In this document: positions 6,689-9,153 of the stretch, one piece after another
Layout of the letters: every line of letters starts with the position of its first letter
How positions within the stretch are numbered: position 1 is the first letter of the stretch
Assembly: GCA_013139625.1 (NCBI GenBank)
Contig: WTAK01000243.1
Location: forward strand, 1-9,153
Source of the DNA: Candidatus Delongbacteria bacterium
Lineage (GTDB): Bacteria > UBA4055
Reading direction: 5' to 3'
Length of the DNA: 9,153 nucleotides
Position numbers and translations under genes: made by a program
The notes under the pieces: generated by a model
Databases searched by the model: none
Told to the model about the DNA's origin: nothing
What the model saw: only the letters and a program-made list of their open reading frames with translations

Positions 6689-7596
6689 TGGAACCAATTA
6701 AAAGTCTATCCCAGATGGTTGAACATGTCATTGCATCAGGAATAAAGAAAAAAATTGCTGTTGCCTGTGGTGAAGACCAAAATACTATCGGAGCTTTGGC
6801 AAAAGCAGTTAAAAATGGTTTTGCTACTGCTATAATGGTCGGAAATAAAGAAAAGATCGTAGCTCAAGCAAAAGAAGAAAAGATAGATCCTGCAATATTT
6901 GAGATCATTGATATTCCAAACCCCGTAGAAGCTGTATATGCTGCTTTGAAATTAGTCAAAACTGATAAAGCTGATGTATTGATGAAAGGATTGGTCGGAA
7001 CTGATATTTTCCTTAAAGCCGTAATGGATAAAACTGATGGATTACTTCCACCTAAAGCAATTATGAGTTATGTCGCAGCATTAGAAATACCTGCCTATCA
7101 TAAACTTCTTTTTATATCAGATACTGCTGTTCTTTTAAATCCTGATCTCGATCAAAAAATTGCAATGCTGGATTATGCAGTCAAAATGACAAATGCTTTT
7201 GGGATTAAAAAACCGAAAGTTGCTTTAGTCGGAGCGACAGAAAAAGTAAGTTCAAGACTTCCAAGCTCAATTGATTATTCTGCAATATGTAAGATGTGCG
7301 AAAGGGGACAACTTCAAGAATGTATTGTTGATGGTCCACTAGATATATTCTTAGCCTGCGATAAAAAAAGTATCGATATCAAGGGAATCAAAACACCAAT
7401 AAATGGTGATGCGGATGTTCTTATATTTCCTACATTGGAAGCTTGTAATTCTTTCTACAAAGGACTTATGTTATTTGCAGGGGCAGAACTTGGTGGATTG
7501 ATACAGGGAACTGAAAAACCAGTAGTTGTTATGTCGAGAAGTGAAAGTGAAAAATCAAAATATTATTGTATCGCAATGTCTTGCCTGATGGCCTAA
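6688..7596 (+). CDS. Phosphate butyryltransferase 2 (diverged paralogue)
   Basis: The 302-aa protein aligns with the preceding Ptb along its whole length: shared segments include MKGLV, PPKAI, YHKLL, PKVAL and DGPL, so the pair is a tandem duplication. It departs from the family at places where the first copy is normal. GPLALD becomes GPLDIF (216-221), PNIESGN becomes PTLEACN (248-254), and SRGDS becomes SRSES (283-287). In contrast, it keeps the NPDLDQK segment (151-157) where copy 1 has LPTIEQK. It may have another acyl-CoA preference, form mixed complexes with copy 1, or have a regulatory role; none of these is shown. There is no frameshift or truncation, so it is not a decaying copy. No strong Shine-Dalgarno is close to the ATG (GGAG at 6671-6674 is far), which fits translation by coupling through the one-base overlap. 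Buk follows after 46 bases. Confidence 0.88.
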   Translation: MEPIKSLSQMVEHVIASGIKKKIAVACGEDQNTIGALAKAVKNGFATAIMVGNKEKIVAQAKEEKIDPAIFEIIDIPNPVEAVYAALKLVKTDKADVLMKGLVGTDIFLKAVMDKTDGLLPPKAIMSYVAALEIPAYHKLLFISDTAVLLNPDLDQKIAMLDYAVKMTNAFGIKKPKVALVGATEKVSSRLPSSIDYSAICKMCERGQLQECIVDGPLDIFLACDKKSIDIKGIKTPINGDADVLIFPTLEACNSFYKGLMLFAGAELGGLIQGTEKPVVVMSRSESEKSKYYCIAMSCLMA

Positions 7597-7630
7597 AATA
7601 AATTATATATAATTAAAAAACTTAAAATAA

Positions 7631-7636
7631 AAAGGA
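7631..7636 (+). promoter_or_regulatory. Shine-Dalgarno site of butyrate kinase
   Basis: AAAGGA ends six bases before the ATG at 7643, confirming that start. It lies in a 46-base, nearly pure A/T spacer after the second ptb, so buk initiates independently of ptb translation. Confidence 0.75.
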
Positions 7637-7642
7637 TAAGAA

Positions 7643-8716
7643 ATGGACGGAAAAAGAATACTGGCAATTAACCCCGGGTCAACATCTACAAAGATAGCTG
7701 TCTACTCAGGACATGATTTACTGTTTCTAAAAAACATTAAACATTCTGTAGAAGATCTTGCGTCTTTTAAATTAATCACTGATCAATTTGATTTTAGAAA
7801 AAGTGTAATTCTTAAAGAACTTAAAGAAGCTGAGATCGATCTTAACAAATTAAAGATCATTGTTGGCAGGGGTGGTATTATTAAACCTGTCCCATCAGGT
7901 GTTTTTAAAATCAATGATAAAATGAAGCACGATCTTATACACAGCCCTAAAGAACATGCAAGTAATCTTGGTGCTCTCATTGCTGATGATATCGCTCAGT
8001 CACTACCTGATGCAAAAGCTTATATTGCTGACCCTGTAGTTGTTGATGAAATGCATGAACTTGCAAGATTTACGGGACATCCTCTTTTTGAAAGAGCTTC
8101 TATTTTTCACGCGTTAAATCAAAAAGCTGTTGCAAGAAAATATGCAAAGAGTGTGGATAAACCTTATGAAGACCTAAACTTGATCGTAGTTCACTTAGGT
8201 GGCGGAATATCAATTGGTGGTCACGTGAATGGAAAAATCATAGACGTAAATCAAGCTATTGATGGTGAAGGTCCTTTCTCACCTGAAAGAAGTGGAACAC
8301 TTCCATCTGGTGATTTAGTAGCAATGGCATTCAGCGGAAAATATACTCATGATGAAATGAAAAAAATGATTACAGGACAAGGTGGATTCGCTGCTTACCT
8401 TGGAACAAATGATGCTTACGAAGTTGAATTAAGAGTTGAAAAAGGTGATAAAAAAGCAGAGCTTGTTCATTGTGCTATGGCTTATCAGATAGCAAAATCA
8501 ATCGGTGCTATGGCTACTGTTCTAATAGGTAAAGTTGACCAAATTATTATCACTGGTGGAATAGCTTATAACAAGAAATTCATTATTAGAATGAAAGAAA
8601 TTTGTGAATGGATTGCTCCTTTTACCGTTTATCCCGGTGAAGATGAAATGGAAGCATTGGCTATGAATGGTTTGATGGTTTTAAATAATGAAATTGAGCC
8701 GATAGAATATAAGTAG
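7643..8716 (+). CDS. buk: Butyrate kinase
   Basis: The 357-aa protein is a full-length acetokinase-family (ASKHA fold) kinase of the butyrate type. It converts acyl phosphate plus ADP to butyrate (or a branched-chain acid) plus ATP in the cytoplasm (EC 2.7.2.7). Motifs run in order: phosphate-1 loop LAINPGSTSTKIAVY (7-21), VGRGGI (74-79), ADPVVVDE (129-136), IFHALNQKAVARKYA (154-168), phosphate-2 loop HLGGGISIGGH (184-194), DGEGPFSPERSGTLP (207-221), and the adenosine segment IIITGGIAYNK (301-311). The residues 207-221 segment and overall length separate it from acetate kinase, which is usually nearer 400 aa. As last gene of the ptb-ptb-buk operon it completes the energy-yielding step. A branched-chain acid kinase role is an alternative, because the two activities are hard to tell apart by sequence. 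A bidirectional terminator follows at 8733-8764. Confidence 0.95.
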   Translation: MDGKRILAINPGSTSTKIAVYSGHDLLFLKNIKHSVEDLASFKLITDQFDFRKSVILKELKEAEIDLNKLKIIVGRGGIIKPVPSGVFKINDKMKHDLIHSPKEHASNLGALIADDIAQSLPDAKAYIADPVVVDEMHELARFTGHPLFERASIFHALNQKAVARKYAKSVDKPYEDLNLIVVHLGGGISIGGHVNGKIIDVNQAIDGEGPFSPERSGTLPSGDLVAMAFSGKYTHDEMKKMITGQGGFAAYLGTNDAYEVELRVEKGDKKAELVHCAMAYQIAKSIGAMATVLIGKVDQIIITGGIAYNKKFIIRMKEICEWIAPFTVYPGEDEMEALAMNGLMVLNNEIEPIEYK

Positions 8717-8732
8717 AAATTTTCTACGAAAT

Positions 8733-8764
8733 AAAAAAAGCCGATTAAAAAATCGGCTTTTTTT
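8733..8764. terminator. Bidirectional rho-independent terminator between buk and mraY
   Basis: A perfect 14-bp stem AAAAAAAGCCGATT (8733-8746), loop AAAA, and AATCGGCTTTTTTT (8751-8764). It sits 16 bases after the buk stop and two bases after the mraY stop (which is at 8767-8769 on the - strand), so one symmetrical hairpin ends both convergent units. Its A7-stem-T7 design matches the hairpin at 44-71. Confidence 0.92.
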
Positions 8765-8766
8765 AT

Positions 8767-9153
8767 TTATCTAACTTTTATTGTTATCAAACTGATCATT
8801 GCCAGTATAATACTGACGATCCAAAATCGTTGAACGATCTTTGTCTCGGCAAGCCCTCTGAATTGAAATGTATGATGCAGTGGTGCTCTGAAGAAGATCC
8901 TCTTCCCCAGCCAATTGATACCAATTTTTTCCTGGATCAAAACTGAAGCTGCCTCAGCAACAAAGATCCCTCCCGCTATTAAGAATATCAATTCTTGCTT
9001 TGTCGCTAACACTGTAACACCCAGCAACCCGCCAATTGCCATCGAACCGGTATCACCCATAAATACTGTCGCTGGATAGCAGTTATACCATAGAAAACCA
9101 AGTCCTGCCCCAAATAAAGCCGACATTATGATAGTTATTTCACCTGTACCAGG
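8767..9153 (-). CDS. mraY: MraY, phospho-MurNAc-pentapeptide transferase (C-terminal part)
   Basis: The frame is open to the right edge, beyond the Met at 9124-9126. The preceding codons read PGTGEITII, which matches the IPGxGEL segment of MraY, so that Met is internal and the gene is cut by the window. MraY is the membrane enzyme that joins UDP-MurNAc-pentapeptide to undecaprenyl phosphate to make lipid I (EC 2.7.8.13). Visible marks are GAGLGFLWYNCYPATVFMGD with the catalytic-region Asp in MGDTGS, then GGIFVAEAASVLIQ, and a cytoplasmic loop APLHHTFQFRGLAETKIVQRFWI. The last helix ends at VR. The usual HHH of this loop reads HHT here. About 128 codons are present; the N-terminal helices and the DD motif lie outside. 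It is the final gene of its unit: the shared terminator follows directly, so murD or ftsW do not come next as they often do. Confidence 0.93.
   Translation of the reverse strand, partial: PGTGEITIIMSALFGAGLGFLWYNCYPATVFMGDTGSMAIGGLLGVTVLATKQELIFLIAGGIFVAEAASVLIQEKIGINWLGKRIFFRAPLHHTFQFRGLAETKIVQRFWIVSIILAMISLITIKVR

Noticed and set aside
7601..7614. Palindrome AATTATATATAATT with TATAAT as a buk promoter
   Set aside because: No reasonable -35 at 16-18 bases upstream; the stretch is nearly pure A/T, where such palindromes arise easily.
5872..7980. - strand open frames inside ptb1 (5872-6123) and buk (7783-7980)
   Set aside because: They are antisense to well-supported genes and show no start signals or recognisable domains.
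9124..9126. ATG as a true start of a short 119-aa protein
   Set aside because: The frame continues upstream with PGTGEITII, matching the MraY IPGxGEL segment, so this Met is internal to a cut gene.

Overview
The window is low-GC bacterial DNA with compact gene spacing. Clear Shine-Dalgarno sequences (for example AAGGAG at 4481-4486) precede several genes, and intrinsic terminators are symmetrical A-stem-T hairpins. The partial MraY shows a peptidoglycan-making bacterium. A Ptb/Buk module, a U32 protein and a radical SAM protein suggest an anaerobic fermenter. Dispersed GTAG...CTAC palindromes fit AT-rich members of the FCB group (Cloacimonadota or Delongbacteria-like). The regular Shine-Dalgarno use argues somewhat against typical Bacteroidota. 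This taxonomic reading is inference only; there is no rRNA or tRNA to anchor it.

Layout. Positions 1-45 may be the last codons of a + strand gene, followed by a bidirectional terminator (44-71). Two unrecognised two-pass membrane proteins lie on the - strand (91-852 and 976-1359). The rest of the window to 8716 is + strand. It begins with a U32-family protein of the RlhA type (1481-3523) overlapping by one base with a YhcC-type radical SAM protein (3523-4440). A good sigma70-like promoter, whose -35 overlaps the radical SAM stop codon, then drives an SPFH/prohibitin-like membrane protein (4494-5396) coupled by a one-base overlap to a 62-aa PspC-domain protein (5396-5584). A 201-base gap holds two adjacent REP-like palindromes, the first of which supplies the pspC stop codon. 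A fermentation operon follows: two tandem, diverged phosphate butyryltransferase genes (5786-6688, 6688-7596) and butyrate kinase (7643-8716). A bidirectional terminator (8733-8764) separates it from the 3' part of mraY on the - strand, which runs off the right edge.

How the genes work together. Ptb and Buk turn butyryl-CoA (or a branched-chain acyl-CoA) into acyl phosphate and then acid plus ATP by substrate-level phosphorylation. The SPFH and PspC proteins look like a small membrane-organisation or envelope-stress unit. The U32/radical SAM pair is probably an iron-sulfur enzyme pair; RNA modification is a guess from the U32 relatives. I see no defence system, CRISPR array, phage or complete transposon. 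The points most worth a second look are the REP pair fused to the end of pspC, the tandem Ptb paralogues with different motif losses, the translationally coupled U32/radical SAM pair, and the two orphan membrane proteins.
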